26,702 bases of DNA from M3007 sp964481485 (GCA_964481485.1 CAYZVM010000068.1:1-26702); one strand, 5' to 3'; counted from the first letter of the stretch, positions 1 to 8,044 are shown. Numbers and translations: made by a program. Notes: generated by a model not told the origin, from the letters alone.

Positions 1-2
1 CG

Positions 3-392
3 AAGAAAAAACCTGAAGAATTGGAGGTGTCCGATTGGGCGGAGTTGGTGCGCCTCAACCTCAAAAACGCCATTATCAACCGGGCGTTGCCGCATTTTGA
101 TGAGCCATTCGTGCTGAACTGCCTTTTCCTTGATGTTGGTTTTTTAGAAAAAATCGCCCGTTTTGATACCCTGAGCGAGGTCGAGCAATCTGACCTGCGC
201 GAAACGATGCACCGCCAGATTGGAGAGCATTATCTCACCGCCGCAGGCAAAATCCGCCCCGTCATCACCTCTGCCGCGTGGCGGAAAAAAATAAGCGAGT
301 TGATTGCTTTTGAATTCCCCGACACGCCGGTGTTCAGTTTGCAGGAGTGTCTGCCCCGTGTGATTGCGAAGTTTGACAAGGTGATTGGGTAA
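3..392 (+). CDS. C-terminus of an unidentified protein, cut by the window edge
   Basis: The reading frame is open from the first in-frame codon of the window, so this is a C-terminal fragment of about 129 residues; the TTG at position 21 is probably internal. The end of the protein carries a stretch reading roughly RPVITSAAWRKKI followed by EFPDTPVFSLQE. This resembles, by eye, the last helix-strand unit of the cytoplasmic domain of FlhA/FHIPEP-family proteins (PVLLxSPxLRxxLRRLL followed by xELPxLPVLSYxEI). The resemblance is weak and I would not assign a function from it. It converges on the Vsr-like gene, with about 160 bases between the two stops. No signal peptide or membrane segment is visible in the part present. 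Confidence 0.6.
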   Translation, partial: KKKPEELEVSDWAELVRLNLKNAIINRALPHFDEPFVLNCLFLDVGFLEKIARFDTLSEVEQSDLRETMHRQIGEHYLTAAGKIRPVITSAAWRKKISELIAFEFPDTPVFSLQECLPRVIAKFDKVIG

Positions 393-513
393 GAAACTGT
401 TTTAAAGATCCCCGCAGGGTGTAAAGCCCTCTCTTTTGGTGTTATCCGGCGGCTATTTGGGGTCTCCCTGTTTATCGCTTTCATCACGCTAAATGCTCCT
501 TTTTTAATCTGAC

Positions 514-543
514 AAAGTAGAAAGTTGAAAAAGTAAAAGTTGA
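514..543. repeat. Imperfect tandem repeat, two A-rich 15-base units
   Basis: Two consecutive units, 514-528 and 529-543, both end in AAAGTTGA or AAAAGTTGA and match at about 11 of 15 positions. They sit between the convergent ends of the partial gene and the Vsr-like gene. Similar A/T-biased microrepeats occur elsewhere in the window. Confidence 0.4.
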
Positions 544-553
544 CCGAAACACC

Positions 554-1048
554 TCATTCCACCACAATCCCCACCCAGTCGTCTGTGTTCGCCTCGATGA
601 AACGCAGCACCCGATAAAAAGCCGCACCGAAATCCTTTTTGACTTCGTGTTCCCAGATGCGCAGCACCTTCCAATTTGCCTGCGCCAACAATTCGTCCAC
701 CTCGCGGTCGCGCTGGATATTGCGCTCTATTTTGGGTAGCCAGTAGGCCCGGTTCGATTTGATGGCCGTTTTTTTGTTTTCCCAATCGTAGCCGTGCCAA
801 AAGTCGCCGTCAATAAAAATGGCGATTTTCCAGCGCACAAAAGCGATGTCGGGGCGGCCCGGGGCTTTTTTGTAATTGTATCGGTAGCGCAGCCCAACGT
901 GCCACAATGCTTTTCGGAAAGCCACCTCCGCTTTGGTGTTGGCCGTGCGGATTTTGCGCATCAGCTGCGACACCTTTTCGGTGGTGTAAAAACCCGCCGC
1001 TTCCTCGAAACGCGGGACTTTTATTTTTTCTTCCTGCTGATAAGGCAT
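554..1048 (-). CDS. Vsr-like very short patch repair endonuclease, zinc-ligand-less variant
   Basis: The 164-residue product has the Vsr fold signature. It contains TKAEVAFRKAL (the conserved Glu near the N-terminus), GRPDIAF (catalytic Asp), FWH (catalytic His) and NIQRDRE followed by a W-V-x-R-I-W-E strand. Vsr enzymes nick next to T:G mismatches produced by deamination of 5-methylcytosine and belong to the PD-(D/E)XK-related nucleases. The E. coli zinc ligands (Cys, His, Cys in HGCFWHHHHC, and Cys in WEC) are replaced here: the loop reads DGDFWHGYDW and the end reads WEH. No cytosine methyltransferase gene lies in the window. The start is the only plausible ATG before the conserved region. 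The role in mismatch repair, as opposed to another nuclease role, is unproven. Confidence 0.8.
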   Translation of the reverse strand: MPYQQEEKIKVPRFEEAAGFYTTEKVSQLMRKIRTANTKAEVAFRKALWHVGLRYRYNYKKAPGRPDIAFVRWKIAIFIDGDFWHGYDWENKKTAIKSNRAYWLPKIERNIQRDREVDELLAQANWKVLRIWEHEVKKDFGAAFYRVLRFIEANTDDWVGIVVE

Positions 1049-1062
1049 TGTTATTGGTCACA

Positions 1063-1095
1063 AACTTTCCGAAAGTTGGTAACTTTCGGAAAGTT
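1063..1095. repeat. Perfect 15-bp inverted repeat with 3-base loop
   Basis: Arms 1063-1077 and 1081-1095 are exact reverse complements separated by GGT. Each arm is itself a near-palindrome (AACTTTC-C-GAAAGTT), so the heptamer AACTTTC or its complement appears four times. It lies between the stop of purC and the start of the Vsr-like gene, both on the minus strand. There is no T-run on the minus-strand side, so a simple intrinsic terminator is unlikely; it looks like a REP-type palindromic element. Confidence 0.75.
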
Positions 1096-1130
1096 GGGTA
1101 TGGACATCGAAGTTTCAACCGAAGTGGGCG

Positions 1131-2069
1131 TCACTGAGAAAGATGGGCTAGGATGTTTTGTTCTATCCGCGCCAGCACGTCGTCGGATTTATCTTTTACA
1201 AACTTTCTGCCGGTCACTTTTTCAAACAACTCGATGTAGCGGTCGGTGATTTCCTGCACAAATTCGTCGGGCATCACTGGCATCATCTGGCCTTCTTTTC
1301 CTTGAAATCCGTTGGCGATGAGCCATTCACGGACGAATTCTTTGCTGAGTTGGCGTTGTTTTTCGCCCCGTGCTTGGCGTTCGGCGTAGCCATCGGCATA
1401 AAAATAACGCGAACTATCGGGTGTGTGGATTTCATCCATGAGCAGGATTTGGCCGTCTTTTTTGCCAAACTCGTACTTGGTGTCCACGAGGATAAGCCCT
1501 TGTGCGGCAGCCATTTCGGTGCCGCGTTGGAAGAGTGCCCGCGTGTAGGTTTCCATTTGTTCGTAGTCCTCCCGGCTCACGAGGCCGCGCGCGAGGATTT
1601 CTTCTTTGGAAATGTCCTCGTCGTGGCCTTCCTCGGCTTTGGTGGTGGGGGTGATGATGGGCTGGGGGAATGGGTCATTCTCGCGGAGGCCTTCGGGCAG
1701 GCGAACGCCGCAGAGCTCGCGCAATCCGGCAGCGTAGGTGCGGGCAGCGTGGCCAGCGAGGTAGCCTCGGATGACCATCTCCACGCGTACAGGCTCGCAG
1801 CGGTGGCCGATGGCGACGTTGGGGTCGGGCGTGGCAATCAGCCAGTTGGGGCAGATGTCGCGGGTGGCATGGAGGAAGTAGGTGGCGATTTGGTTGAGCA
1901 CCGCGCCTTTGTGTGGGATGGGGCGCGGCAGGATGTGGTCGAACGCGGAGATGCGATCGCTGGCGACCATGATGAGCCGGTCACCAATGGTATAGACGTC
2001 GCGGACTTTGCCGCGGTAGAAGGCCGTTTGGCCGGGGAGTTGGAAGTTTGTTTCGCGGATGGCAGTCAT
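1131..2069 (-). CDS. purC: Phosphoribosylaminoimidazole-succinocarboxamide synthase
   Basis: SAICAR synthase joins aspartate to CAIR with ATP in de novo purine synthesis in the cytosol. Family motifs are visible in the 312-residue product: FYRGKVRDVY near the N-terminus (nucleotide binding), VASDRISAFD, VEMVIRGYLAGH, ITPTTKAEEGHDE and LVDTKYEFG followed by LMDEIHTPDSSRY. The length fits the longer form of the enzyme typical of Bacteroidota and eukaryotes rather than the 237-residue E. coli form. The start at 2069 gives MTAIRETNFQ, which begins where homologues begin; the frame is open upstream to 2141, but those residues look non-conserved. The gene follows the 481-residue hypothetical gene by 47 bases in the same direction. 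Confidence 0.96.
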   Translation of the reverse strand: MTAIRETNFQLPGQTAFYRGKVRDVYTIGDRLIMVASDRISAFDHILPRPIPHKGAVLNQIATYFLHATRDICPNWLIATPDPNVAIGHRCEPVRVEMVIRGYLAGHAARTYAAGLRELCGVRLPEGLRENDPFPQPIITPTTKAEEGHDEDISKEEILARGLVSREDYEQMETYTRALFQRGTEMAAAQGLILVDTKYEFGKKDGQILLMDEIHTPDSSRYFYADGYAERQARGEKQRQLSKEFVREWLIANGFQGKEGQMMPVMPDEFVQEITDRYIELFEKVTGRKFVKDKSDDVLARIEQNILAHLSQ

Positions 2070-2116
2070 GGGGCGAAGTTCCGACAAGACGGCGAGAAAA
2101 TCACGCTGGAATTGCG

Positions 2117-3562
2117 TCAGGCCAATTTTTCCAGCAGCCATTCGCGGGCGATGATTTCTTGGGTAGTTTTGATTTCTTCGATGAGCCGGGCACGTTTCGG
2201 GTTTTTGGTCTGCCAGCCGTATTTGATGATTTTGTCGAGTTTTTTCAGGAAGTTGTAGTAGCGACTTTTCACTTCGCCACTCAGTTTGGAGCGGCGGATT
2301 TTCTGGTCGAGCGCTTTCATGCGGGAGTCGAGCAGTTCATTCTGTGTTTCATAATAGATTTTGACCAACAGCACATCGGCGAGGATGCTAAAAATCGGGT
2401 TTTCAAAATGACGATAAACCAACTTTTTTTGAGATTCGTCGTAATTTTTCAGATAGAAATAATACTCTGCAAGATTCAGGCTGTGTATTTCTACCGGGTA
2501 GCGGGTGCTGCCAATGCGCTCGGGCGGGTGGGTGTCGAGGAAGTTTTTTACCCAATCAAATTCGCCCAATATCAATGCCCCGATGACCAGGTTGCGAAAA
2601 GTAGAATGCGGGATTAGGCCGTCGAAGTAAAAATATCCCATTGCAAGGTGTTCACGGTATATGTCAAAAGTTTGACGGAGAGAAAATTTGTCGCCGGATT
2701 TTAAATACCGCTGTACCCAGAGAAAACGTTGCAGTGCTCTCAGATTTTTATATTTTTCAATGGAAATCGAAGGCTCATATTGGTCAAGGAGGTGTTCGAG
2801 CGTTTCGAAGGATTCTTCAGACTCTGGATTCTGAATCAAATTTAACAGTAGGCGATAAATCCGATTGACAGGTATATCAAGTGGGCCAGCCGGTTCTGAA
2901 AGATTGAGTATAGCCTCAAACAATGGAGTTGGAGGATACTTATCAATCTGAGCGCCATGCCTTTGATGCTCCAAAGCGCAGGTAAATTCCAATTTTAGAG
3001 TGCTGTAAAAAAGATCAAGGTTCTTATGTACTTCATTCAGGTTTACATCATCTTCAAATGAATTGTAGAGGCCTCTGAATGACAGCTCTTCCTCCTCCAC
3101 CCTGAATTGGTCATAAAAATACCGGGCATCGCGCAATGGGGTGTAGTGCTGAATTTTGCGCAACGCTTGCATCGTCTGCCAAAACCGCTCTTCATAGGCA
3201 AATTTTCGGTAGAACCGAGCCAATGACAGGTGTTCGTAGAGTTCGCCGTTTTCCTTTTCCAAATCCGTTTGGGACAGGAAGCGCCGTGTCAGCCTGAAAA
3301 ATTCGGTAGTCAGCGCATCGAGCGGACCTTTTGCTTTTTCTTGATATTGTTTATTGGGGAAAAACATCTTAAACACTGCTTCTTTGGATAATGCGGAGTG
3401 TTCTTCCATGACATCGTACCGAATGATGAGGTCGTATAAACGCACGATATCGGCAGCGTGGGAGCCGTTGTTGAAATAAGGGGAGGTCAGGAATAATCGC
3501 AGCCGCTTTCTTTCTGAAGTTGTCAAGTGCTTCAACACTTCCAAAAGTTTCCGATTCAGCAT
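2117..3562 (-). CDS. Conserved Saprospiria-type hypothetical protein, helical-repeat-like
   Basis: This encodes 481 residues with no signal peptide, membrane helix or recognised catalytic motif. The sequence is rich in Leu, Tyr, Phe, Arg and Glu and appears almost entirely alpha-helical, with repeated amphipathic segments of about 35 residues, as in TPR-like or other helical-repeat scaffolds. It opens with MLNRKLLEVLKHLTTSERKR, then LFLTSPYFNNGS, a pattern I associate with lineage-specific Bacteroidota proteins of unknown function; this is recollection, not a search result. I chose the ATG at 3562 because the upstream in-frame extension to 3664 is Pro/Phe-rich and looks untranslated. Divergent from the secreted protein gene at 3706 across a 143-base intergenic region. 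Function not assigned. Confidence 0.8.
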   Translation of the reverse strand: MLNRKLLEVLKHLTTSERKRLRLFLTSPYFNNGSHAADIVRLYDLIIRYDVMEEHSALSKEAVFKMFFPNKQYQEKAKGPLDALTTEFFRLTRRFLSQTDLEKENGELYEHLSLARFYRKFAYEERFWQTMQALRKIQHYTPLRDARYFYDQFRVEEEELSFRGLYNSFEDDVNLNEVHKNLDLFYSTLKLEFTCALEHQRHGAQIDKYPPTPLFEAILNLSEPAGPLDIPVNRIYRLLLNLIQNPESEESFETLEHLLDQYEPSISIEKYKNLRALQRFLWVQRYLKSGDKFSLRQTFDIYREHLAMGYFYFDGLIPHSTFRNLVIGALILGEFDWVKNFLDTHPPERIGSTRYPVEIHSLNLAEYYFYLKNYDESQKKLVYRHFENPIFSILADVLLVKIYYETQNELLDSRMKALDQKIRRSKLSGEVKSRYYNFLKKLDKIIKYGWQTKNPKRARLIEEIKTTQEIIAREWLLEKLA

Positions 3563-3705
3563 GAAGGCAGAAGGCAGTAAATTGTTAAAATTTATCCGGC
3601 CTGGTTGGCCGGGTTTTGGAAAAACGAAAAAAAACGTAGGTAAAGTGGCGGCAACATTGCGCAAAATTTGTGAGGAATTTTAATCACTCATTCAAAAAAA
3701 GTACA

Positions 3706-4833
3706 ATGAAAAAGCAAACCTTTCGGTATCTGTTGTTCCTGCTCCCGGCTCTTCTGTGGTCAACCGTTTTTTTCGCCAATTCCAATGGCAACAACAACGC
3801 AACACTTACGGCTGTCACCGACACTTGCCCCGCCCCACCTCCTGACTGGATTATCACGACAAACGTCACCCCAACGAGCATATCGCTTCTGTGGCAGGCA
3901 GCGCAAGTAAATCTGTATTACAAGGTGAGAGTGGAAGACCTTACCGATAATATTTCCTTGCCCACACGCTATACATCTGCTCCTTTTATCACCGTTGATT
4001 CGCTTCCACCGGGTCATGACTTCCGATTCTATGTGAGTACCTCACGTTGTCCCGACGGAGATTACGGCAATGAGAGAGACCACGACGAATCTACCTCCAT
4101 CATCATTATTGACATAGTAATGGGACTTCAAGACGCCTGCTCCCCAACCAGCACAAGGACGACAGGAAGCGGCGTGTCGCACAATTTTTGCGTATTACAG
4201 TCCACCAGCCCGAATCCCCCCCCCTTTAACAACGGTCTTGTCGGTCGGATTCAATACAACGGCTCCAACCTGAATTTCGGCATTGCACTTGACGGCTATA
4301 AGGTGCATGCAGGCAAGATCAGTGGCGGCCAACTCTTTACTTTTGAAGCCATTAACGGCGGTTCAGAAGCTGTATGCAAATACGATGGAACACCTCTTTT
4401 CACGATTGCAAACTTGAATTTTGGCAATTCCTTTGACCAAATCAATCTCACCATCACCTTCGAAGGCGACTACGGCAATTTCAGTTATTGCACCAATTGC
4501 ACAGAAGGCGGCGGGTTGGGCAGCATGGGTAGAGAAAACAAAGCGGGCGAAAGTACTAATGCCACAAATATAATTCTCGAGTCCAAGCTCTCTCCCAATC
4601 CATTCAACGAATCCACCACATTCCAATATAAGATCACCGAGGCAGGCTTAGTAGAAATCAACCTATACGACGCTATAGGGCAACTGGTGCGCGTGGTAGA
4701 AAAAATGTCACCACATGAGCCGGGTCAATACGAGGCCATGATTGACGGTGCAGGACTTCCAGAAGGTGTGTATTTCCTGTCTATGGCGACTGGCCAGCAA
4801 CGCGAAGTATTCAAACTCGTGAAACGCGAATAA
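3706..4833 (+). CDS. Secreted fibronectin type III protein with type IX sorting domain
   Basis: The 375-residue product begins with a Sec signal peptide (residues 1 to about 24: basic MKKQ, then a Leu-rich core ending near FFA). Residues of roughly 40-115 form a fibronectin type III domain, seen in the order PDWIITTNVTPTSISLLWQ, YYKVRVED and DSLPPGHDFRFYV. A Gly/Asn-rich beta region follows. The last 80 or so residues match the type IX secretion sorting domain (Por family): KLSPNPFNESTTFQY, then GLVEINLYDAIGQLV and LPEGVYFLSM, ending in a Lys-rich tail. Such proteins cross the outer membrane by the Por system and are released or anchored to the surface. The ATG at 3706 is the start that makes the signal peptide correct. 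Specific ligand or role unknown. Confidence 0.88.
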   Translation: MKKQTFRYLLFLLPALLWSTVFFANSNGNNNATLTAVTDTCPAPPPDWIITTNVTPTSISLLWQAAQVNLYYKVRVEDLTDNISLPTRYTSAPFITVDSLPPGHDFRFYVSTSRCPDGDYGNERDHDESTSIIIIDIVMGLQDACSPTSTRTTGSGVSHNFCVLQSTSPNPPPFNNGLVGRIQYNGSNLNFGIALDGYKVHAGKISGGQLFTFEAINGGSEAVCKYDGTPLFTIANLNFGNSFDQINLTITFEGDYGNFSYCTNCTEGGGLGSMGRENKAGESTNATNIILESKLSPNPFNESTTFQYKITEAGLVEINLYDAIGQLVRVVEKMSPHEPGQYEAMIDGAGLPEGVYFLSMATGQQREVFKLVKRE

Positions 4834-5047
4834 CAGTTTTTTCAAAGGGCATCTCAACACAAAAAGCGAAGGCCTTTTTTCTCGGTATTGACTGGGAAGA
4901 GGGGCTTTCCTTTTTGGGAAAAAGGCACAAAACCATAGTTCTCGGACGAAAACCTATGAGCCCACCTTTGCCCTAACGCTGCCAAACAATCCTCGTTTTC
5001 AGCGCAATTTCTCTCATTTGTTTTTCACCGATTAAATTTTTAAAAAC

Positions 5048-5488
5048 ATGAAAAAAGTCCTTTTTGCTGTGCCTACACTGGCCTTGGCCCTCCTATTCAC
5101 CTTTTGCAATAAAACGAACGTACAAGAAGATGCCCTTTCTGTGAATCCTACTGCCGAAGTTACCGAACGCGGTGGCGGCCTTGGCACTTGTGATGTTCAA
5201 GTCTTCGCTGACAACGTCCATAATATCATCCTCTGCGGTACCCAAACTAATGCTCAAACTTGTATCCCTTGTGGTGCTACCACCCCTTCGGCCAAGGGAG
5301 TAGAAGTTGTTGTCGGCAATGGTGGCACTATCACACTGCCCGCACCATTGACCTTCTCTGTGACCACCAACGCACCGTTTGGGATATGGGTCAGGTTCGT
5401 CACCGCCAACGACGACACTGGCTTTGTGTTCATTCCGGCGACTGGTTGCCAGACTTTCACCTTGAACGACAGTTGCGAGTTTATTTGA
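5048..5488 (+). CDS. Small cysteine-rich exported protein, possible lipoprotein
   Basis: The 146-residue product has an N-terminal basic-hydrophobic signal sequence (MKKVLFAVPTLALALLF) followed by TFC at residue 20, which could be a non-standard lipobox (Phe at -1 is unusual). The mature part contains six further cysteines at 48, 63, 72, 75, 134 and 143, including a CIPC motif, and is otherwise Gly/Thr/Val-rich and beta-like. An even number of cysteines in an exported protein suggests disulfides. It follows the type IX secreted protein after 214 bases. A hairpin terminator lies 41 bases downstream. I do not recognise the family. Confidence 0.75.
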   Translation: MKKVLFAVPTLALALLFTFCNKTNVQEDALSVNPTAEVTERGGGLGTCDVQVFADNVHNIILCGTQTNAQTCIPCGATTPSAKGVEVVVGNGGTITLPAPLTFSVTTNAPFGIWVRFVTANDDTGFVFIPATGCQTFTLNDSCEFI

Positions 5489-5529
5489 AACAGTGGTGGC
5501 TTCTGGACGAAACATTGTTCTTTTCTAAC

Positions 5530-5570
5530 ATAGGGGTTGGTTTTCCACCAGCCCCTATTTCTTTCTTTAA
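5530..5570 (+). terminator. Intrinsic terminator after the cysteine-rich protein gene
   Basis: Stem 5530-5540 pairs with 5548-5558 (11 pairs including one G-T), with a 7-base loop at 5541-5547. A T-rich tract (TTCTTTCTTT) follows. It lies 41 bases after the stop at 5488 and before lpxH. Confidence 0.8.
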
Positions 5571-5638
5571 ATAAGCCATTAGGCTATTCCCAAATATTTG
5601 CGCTCAACCTCCCAGGACAAAAGTTGCTCTCGCCAAAA

Positions 5639-5646
5639 TACCTTTG
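5639..5646 (+). promoter_or_regulatory. Candidate -7 promoter box of lpxH
   Basis: TACCTTTG matches the Bacteroidota sigma -7 consensus TAnnTTTG. No TTG at the expected -33 spacing was found. The box ends only 11 bases before the lpxH start, implying a very short leader. Confidence 0.45.
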
Positions 5647-5657
5647 CGGCTGCTGTC

Positions 5658-6434
5658 ATGAAAAAAACCTTTTTCGCTTCCGATTTCCACCTCGGCGTGG
5701 ATGCCCGCCTCACGAGCGCTGAGCGCGAGCGCCAGTTGGTGCGCTGGCTCGACGCGGCGGCTCCCGAAGCCGAGGCCATTTATCTGGTCGGCGATTTGTT
5801 CGAGTTCTGGTTCGAGTACAAGTCAGTAGTGCCCAAAGGTTTTTCTCGATTATTGGGCAAATTGGCCGAGCTGCGCGACGGCGGGCTACCCATTTTTGTC
5901 TTTACAGGCAATCACGATTTGTGGATGTTTGGCTACTTCGAGCAGGAATTGGGCATACCCGTTTTCAAAAAACCAATTCAGCGGGAAATTCATGGCAAGC
6001 AATTTTTCATCGGTCACGGCGACGGCCTCGGGCCGAACGACCGGGGCTACAAACGCATGAAAAAGGTTTTCAGCAACCCGTTGTCGCAATGGCTTTTTCG
6101 CTGGCTGCACCCCGATTGGGGTACACGGCTCGCCAATTTTTCCTCTCAAAAAAGCCGTGCCGCCACGCCGCCTGCTGAGCGGGACTGGCTTGGCGAAGAG
6201 CGCGAATGGCTGCTCCAATATTGCACCCGCAAAATCGAAAAAGGCGTGGAGCCGAACTATTTCATTTTTGGCCACCGCCACCTCCCGATTGACTGGCGAT
6301 TGAAAAACGGAAGAAGCCGCTACCTGAATTTGGGGGAATGGCTGCACTACAACTCCTACGCCGTGTTCGACGGACAGGAGATGGAAATTCGTTTTTTTGA
6401 AAATGAAGGAAAAGTGGTGAGCAACTGGCTTTAA
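5658..6434 (+). CDS. lpxH: UDP-2,3-diacylglucosamine diphosphatase (LpxH-type)
   Basis: Calcineurin-like metallophosphoesterase of 258 residues acting in lipid A biosynthesis, where it hydrolyses UDP-2,3-diacylglucosamine to lipid X and UMP at the inner membrane. Metal-ligand motifs appear in order: ASDFHLG (Asp9, His11), VGDLFEFW (Asp46), GNHD (Asn85, His86), HGDG (His120) and FGHRHLP near residue 215. The DFHLG and GDLFEFW forms are typical of the LpxH family rather than of generic phosphoesterases. The start at 5658 gives MKKTFFASDFH, so the first motif begins right at the N-terminus as expected. A terminator lies upstream, so the gene is probably monocistronic, and it converges on the hydrolase gene at 6442. 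Confidence 0.92.
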   Translation: MKKTFFASDFHLGVDARLTSAERERQLVRWLDAAAPEAEAIYLVGDLFEFWFEYKSVVPKGFSRLLGKLAELRDGGLPIFVFTGNHDLWMFGYFEQELGIPVFKKPIQREIHGKQFFIGHGDGLGPNDRGYKRMKKVFSNPLSQWLFRWLHPDWGTRLANFSSQKSRAATPPAERDWLGEEREWLLQYCTRKIEKGVEPNYFIFGHRHLPIDWRLKNGRSRYLNLGEWLHYNSYAVFDGQEMEIRFFENEGKVVSNWL

Positions 6435-6441
6435 TAACGGG

Positions 6442-7245
6442 CTACGCCTTCACCGCCGCCAAAATACCCGCTGCCAATTCTTCGCCCACTATCCGATGGC
6501 CTTCTTCGAGCCAAAATACGCGCACATTGGGCAAACCTTCGTAGAGATTCTTCAATTCTTTTTGGTGCAAAAAGCGGTCGTGCAAGCCGATATAGACATC
6601 CGTTGGCAGGCCAGTTTTTTGCAAAACCTCCTTGATGTTGCGGCGGCGCAAATAGAAAGAATCGAGCGCCAGCCAACAGCCAAAAGTGCGTTGCAGCCGC
6701 TCCGGACGGTTGAGGTTGTTGGTGATAAAATGGTGAATCAGCGGCGGAATGAGGCCGATTTTTCGCCCGGCTTGCACCAATCCGATGAACCATCCCGGTT
6801 TTTTCAAAATCCTGAACAACACTTGGCGCACCCACATCGGCGTATGCACGGAGACAGTCATGCCTTTTGTTTTTACACCGTCGGGGGAAAAAAGATAGAG
6901 TTTGTCAAGTTGGGAGGCGAGTTCAGGCAGCATGGCTTGCGAGAGCCGCGCACCAAAACTAAAACCCATGAGGCAAAACCTCGTTTTGTCATTCGCGGCA
7001 AGAATCTGCCGAATAATGCCGAGCATATCTTCCTTCGTGAAAGTTTCTTTCGACCACTCCGTCTGCCCGTGAAATGGCCAATCCACAGCCACCACCGTGT
7101 AGTTTTTTCCCAGTGCCTCTTCCAACACAGCAAACATCCGCGCCCGGTCGCCGAAGCCATGCAGGGCGATGAGCAAACGTTCACCTTGACCAAACCGGAG
7201 GGTGTGAATGCGGCCATTGGGGTGGTCGAAAAAGATGGATTGCAC
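6442..7245 (-). CDS. Alpha/beta-fold hydrolase
   Basis: With the GTG start at 7245 the product has 267 residues. It shows the alpha/beta hydrolase layout: LIALHGFGDRA (HG oxyanion motif), VVAVDWPFHGQT, the nucleophile elbow MGFSFGAR (Ser about 96), a helical cap rich in aromatic and basic residues, LHDRFL (acid candidate) and EEGHRIVGE (catalytic His). Substrate cannot be inferred. The frame is open upstream to an ATG at 7326, but a near-perfect Bacteroidota promoter occupies 7273-7302 inside that extension. I therefore prefer the GTG start, which leaves a leader of about 20 bases. It converges on lpxH with a 7-base gap and is 122 bases downstream of the LETM1-like gene. Confidence 0.88.
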   Translation of the reverse strand: MQSIFFDHPNGRIHTLRFGQGERLLIALHGFGDRARMFAVLEEALGKNYTVVAVDWPFHGQTEWSKETFTKEDMLGIIRQILAANDKTRFCLMGFSFGARLSQAMLPELASQLDKLYLFSPDGVKTKGMTVSVHTPMWVRQVLFRILKKPGWFIGLVQAGRKIGLIPPLIHHFITNNLNRPERLQRTFGCWLALDSFYLRRRNIKEVLQKTGLPTDVYIGLHDRFLHQKELKNLYEGLPNVRVFWLEEGHRIVGEELAAGILAAVKA

Positions 7246-7272
7246 GGTCGTTAGTTCAAGTTTAGGCGGTCT

Positions 7273-7302
7273 CAAAGATAGACATCTCTCAGAAAATGCC
7301 AA
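7273..7302 (-). promoter_or_regulatory. Bacteroidota-type promoter of the alpha/beta hydrolase gene
   Basis: Read on the minus strand, TTG at 7302-7300 is followed after exactly 19 bases by TATCTTTG at 7280-7273. This matches the TTG / TAnnTTTG consensus at standard spacing. Transcription would start near 7266, just upstream of the GTG at 7245. Confidence 0.75.
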
Positions 7303-7367
7303 TTCGGGATAGAAACAGGGCCGCATCGTGCCGACCGAAAGGGTAAACTCAAAAGGAAAGAGCCCAA

Positions 7368-7739
7368 TTATTCGGCCTTTGGTTTCTCCTCCTCCTTTTC
7401 CTCGGGATGCAAAATGTGCCGAAACCGGCTCGGCAACAGCCTAACTCTATCGCCCAACCATTTTTCCATCGTCACCGCCACTAACGCGTAACCTTCAGTC
7501 ACACCCGGCATTGGCACCACTATCACTATAAAAAACGGCAGAAATCGGGGGATGTCTTTCAATTGCTCCACTGCCACACGCAATTCTTCCGGCGTGGGGT
7601 GGCGATGTGCCGGCGTGAGACGCAGTTTGCCCGAGCCGTGCCGCGCAAATACTTTGAGCATTTGGGTCGTCTCGACGCCCTCCATCACCAATGCCCAGAG
7701 CATCCGGCGTGGCAATCGTGTGATTTCAGCAAGTTTCAT
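7368..7739 (-). CDS. Small LETM1-like membrane protein
   Basis: This encodes 123 residues from the ATG at 7739. After a basic N-terminal half and a segment of LRVAVEQLKDIPRFLPF type comes a hydrophobic stretch (FFIVIVVPMPGVTEGYALVAV) and then MEKWLGDRVRLLPSRFRHIL. The run LKD-P-x-LPF...P-PG-TE, followed by LLPSxF, is characteristic of the LETM1 ribosome-binding-like domain and its short bacterial relatives. The tail is Glu/Lys-rich and probably disordered. One membrane helix is likely. The extension upstream to 7892 looks untranslated. CATCTTTG, one mismatch from the -7 consensus, ends 7 bases before the start. Function in bacteria is unknown. Confidence 0.72.
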   Translation of the reverse strand: MKLAEITRLPRRMLWALVMEGVETTQMLKVFARHGSGKLRLTPAHRHPTPEELRVAVEQLKDIPRFLPFFIVIVVPMPGVTEGYALVAVTMEKWLGDRVRLLPSRFRHILHPEEKEEEKPKAE

Positions 7740-8017
7740 TCTGATGCAAAGATGGAGAGAAAGCAATGAAGACATGGCCGTAGATTTTGCAGCCATTTGC
7801 GCAAACTCGGCTGGTGAGCATCTCGATAGAAAATTGTGCCGGATTTTGATTCGCACAGGGAGAGGGTTGACAGTTTGAAAGATAGGCGGCACAAATTTAA
7901 AAACTTTTTGTTTTTTTTAAAATCTATTTTTTGAATAAAAAAACAAGGTTTTCTCACAAAAAAAACCAAATCAATTTTTTAAAAAATTTTTTGTTTTAAA
8001 AATCCAAACTTCTGTTT

Positions 8018-8044
8018 TACATTTGCCCTACCGCTTTGAGCGGT
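8018..8044 (+). promoter_or_regulatory. Candidate promoter box and leader hairpin of the glucosaminidase gene
   Basis: TACATTTG at 8018-8025 matches the -7 consensus; the nearest upstream TTG is 24 bases away, somewhat too far. Just downstream, ACCGC (8030-8034) and GCGGT (8040-8044) form a 5-bp stem at the start of the presumed leader. The divergent intergenic region (7740-8088) is very A/T-rich, with long T and A runs at 7905-8000. Confidence 0.45.

Noticed and set aside
1158..2258. Long plus-strand open frame of 366 codons
   Set aside because: It is antisense to purC, whose product is unmistakable; the plus-strand translation has no family features.
4909..4925. CCTTTTT-GGG-AAAAAGG hairpin after the fibronectin-III protein gene
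   Set aside because: The stem is A/T-rich and no T-run follows on the plus strand, so termination is not supported.
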